Positions 20,036 to 21,070 of a stretch of DNA of 21,070 nt are shown here, piece after piece. A program made the position numbers and the translations under genes. The notes below the pieces were generated by a model. The model was given only the letters and a program-made list of their open reading frames with translations, was not told the origin of the DNA and made no database searches. Source of the stretch: Zarea fungicola (lineage: Eukaryota > Ascomycota > Sordariomycetes > Hypocreales > Cordycipitaceae); NCBI GenBank assembly GCA_900169235.1, contig FWCC01000317.1, positions 1 to 21,070 on the forward strand, written 5' to 3'. The stretch's first letter is position 1, and the number at the start of each line of letters is the position of its first letter.

Positions 20036-21070
20036 CTACGTGCGCTTGTTGATCTTCGAATAATAGAAGTCAGCAATGCGCACGTACACCTTATAGGATC
20101 TACCGAGGAATTTCCCTATCGCCGTCTCTAGGTCGGGGTCCAGCCAAGTCCAGAGGTGGCCGGGGATTTTCCTACAGTAGAAAAGATGGGTTGGTGACTT
20201 TAGGCGTCCGCAAGGACACTCTAAAGTCGCCTCTCCAGGGTGAAATCTCTCATGGTATTCCACAAAGTCTCTGTGTTGTGTTCGTGCCGTCAATAGATGA
20301 CCAAGTGCGCGGCGGGGGAGGTTGAGTTCTAGGAGCTTCCTTAGTTTGGCGCGGAGGCCAAACCTAGAGTACTCTGTTCTCTTAACTGAAGCCCACTAAG
20401 TATAGTGGTTAGTTGCCAACTAGTTTTTTAGCTATCTTTTCCTATAAGAGATAGATGGTAGGTGCTCATCTGTTGGAAGCGTTGCCCCATGTTTTGCGAG
20501 CGTATTAGCCAGCTCGTTGCCGAATATACTAGTGTGGCCAGGTGACCATTTAATCGAGATCAGGCATGGGTGCTTGTTCCTAAACTTTTGGAGTTCTTGG
20601 AAGTAGGCTTGCGAAGAGTCTGCTGCCGTTGCGCCGATATAGTCAATCACGGACGTATTGTCTATGCACACTGTGATCGGTTTAAGACGGCTGTTCCGCT
20701 GCATAGCTGCTTTTAGCCCAGCAAGTGCGCCGTGTATTTTAGCGTTAAATACTTCTCTTCTTCCTAGCTGTCTGGAACCCCAATCCACAAGCTGCCGATG
20801 GTGGAAGATGGCGAAGCCGTATCCCGCTGTGTCAGCATCTGTTTTGGAGCCGTTGCTGAAGACGATGTAGCCCGCGGGGCGTCCTGTAAGCTACTGTTCA
20901 AACTCTTCTATAGCTTTCTCTTTGGCATGCCGCTCTCTAGGGCCTTGTACCTTAATGTTGTTGGAAAATCTCTGGGGAATAAGCCTTGGCCGTTCGATCT
21001 TGGCCGTTTGGGAGGCAGTCTGGAGGAGTCTAGAGTGACGCCGCGCTATGCGCTCCGCGACGAGTGGTTT
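20036..21070 (-). pseudogene. LINE ORF2 C-terminal part: dead RNase H plus CCHC motif
   Basis: A single frame runs from the window edge to a TAG at 20038-20036, interrupted by TAG at 20893-20891, 20434-20432, 20422-20420 and 20398-20396. RNase H landmarks are clear: I-V-F-S-N-G-S-K-T-D, V-F-N-A-K-I-H-G-A-L, C-I-D-N-T and W-S-P-G-H-T. The usual catalytic D in F-S-D-G-S is N, the usual E in D-A-E is K, and the usual final D in N-E-x-A-D is N (N-E-L-A-N); only the D of C-I-D-N-T remains. The C-terminal motif C-P-C-G-x6-H-x3-C is the zinc knuckle typical of fungal LINEs. Each loss fits a G-to-A change on the coding strand and each stop fits C-to-T or G-to-A. The protein is certainly non-functional. 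Confidence 0.88.

Larger units (their letters stand above)
19565..21070 (-). mobile_element. LINE retrotransposon (Tad/I-like), 3' part, inactivated
   Basis: The minus strand reads, from the window edge leftwards, the end of a LINE ORF2: RNase H domain, linker, and a CCHC-type cysteine/histidine motif. A 3' UTR of about 440 bp follows, ending in an A-rich AAATC-type repeat (19565-19592). RNase H after reverse transcriptase together with a C-terminal zinc motif is known from the Tad and I groups. Endonuclease and reverse transcriptase would lie beyond 21070. The target-site duplication cannot be judged because the 5' end is missing. The frame carries four TAG stops but no frameshift over about 1 kb, pointing to point-mutational inactivation such as RIP. 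Confidence 0.85.

Overview
The window reads as chromosomal DNA of a filamentous ascomycete (Pezizomycotina). Genes are broken by short 49-71 bp GT-AG introns with CTAAC/CTAAT-type branch sites. They include a Zn2Cys6 transcription factor and a maltose-permease-type sugar transporter. One edge carries a LINE whose coding frame holds TAG stops and G-to-A type replacements, as repeat-induced point mutation (RIP) would leave. I cannot name the species.

Layout, left to right. 1-850 is non-coding. 851-2595 (+) is a bacterial-type arylsulfatase with one intron. 2596-4191 is a gap with a possible decayed exon near 3307-3603 and candidate regulatory motifs next to the following gene. 4192-6491 (+) is a 534-residue sugar transporter that I rebuilt from 13 exons, including a 9-nt microexon and one intron that seems to end in CG instead of AG. 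It converges, with 119 bp between stop codons, on a 779-residue Zn2Cys6 regulator (6611-9021, -). 9022-10355 is the regulator's upstream region, with nested upstream ATGs and a decayed C-terminal fragment. 10356-11413 (-) is an aldo-keto reductase. After a 1.5 kb divergent spacer comes an intron-free cysteine-synthase-like PLP enzyme (12946-13896, +). An AT-rich gap leads to an NmrA-like protein (15022-15976, -) whose start codon lies next to a 62-bp GAT/ATC microsatellite. After another gap comes a hemerythrin-domain protein (17375-18066, +) with all expected iron ligands. 18067-19560 holds no gene I recognise. 19565-21070 (-) is the 3' part of a Tad/I-like LINE, cut by the window edge: RNase H domain, CCHC-type motif, 3' UTR with a strong hairpin, and an AAATC-type tail.

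Function. The sulfatase, transporter and regulator could form a small catabolic neighbourhood (desulfation, uptake of an alpha-glucoside, control), but co-regulation is inference. The AKR, PLP enzyme, NmrA-like and hemerythrin-like genes look like independent accessory metabolic and redox genes; no backbone enzyme of a secondary-metabolite cluster (PKS, NRPS, terpene cyclase) is present. I found no tRNA, rRNA or CRISPR. The most unusual points are the transporter's gene structure (GT-CG intron plus microexon), the LINE RNase H that has lost three acidic active-site positions without a frameshift, the bacterial-looking intron-poor genes, and several perfect inverted repeats in promoter regions.
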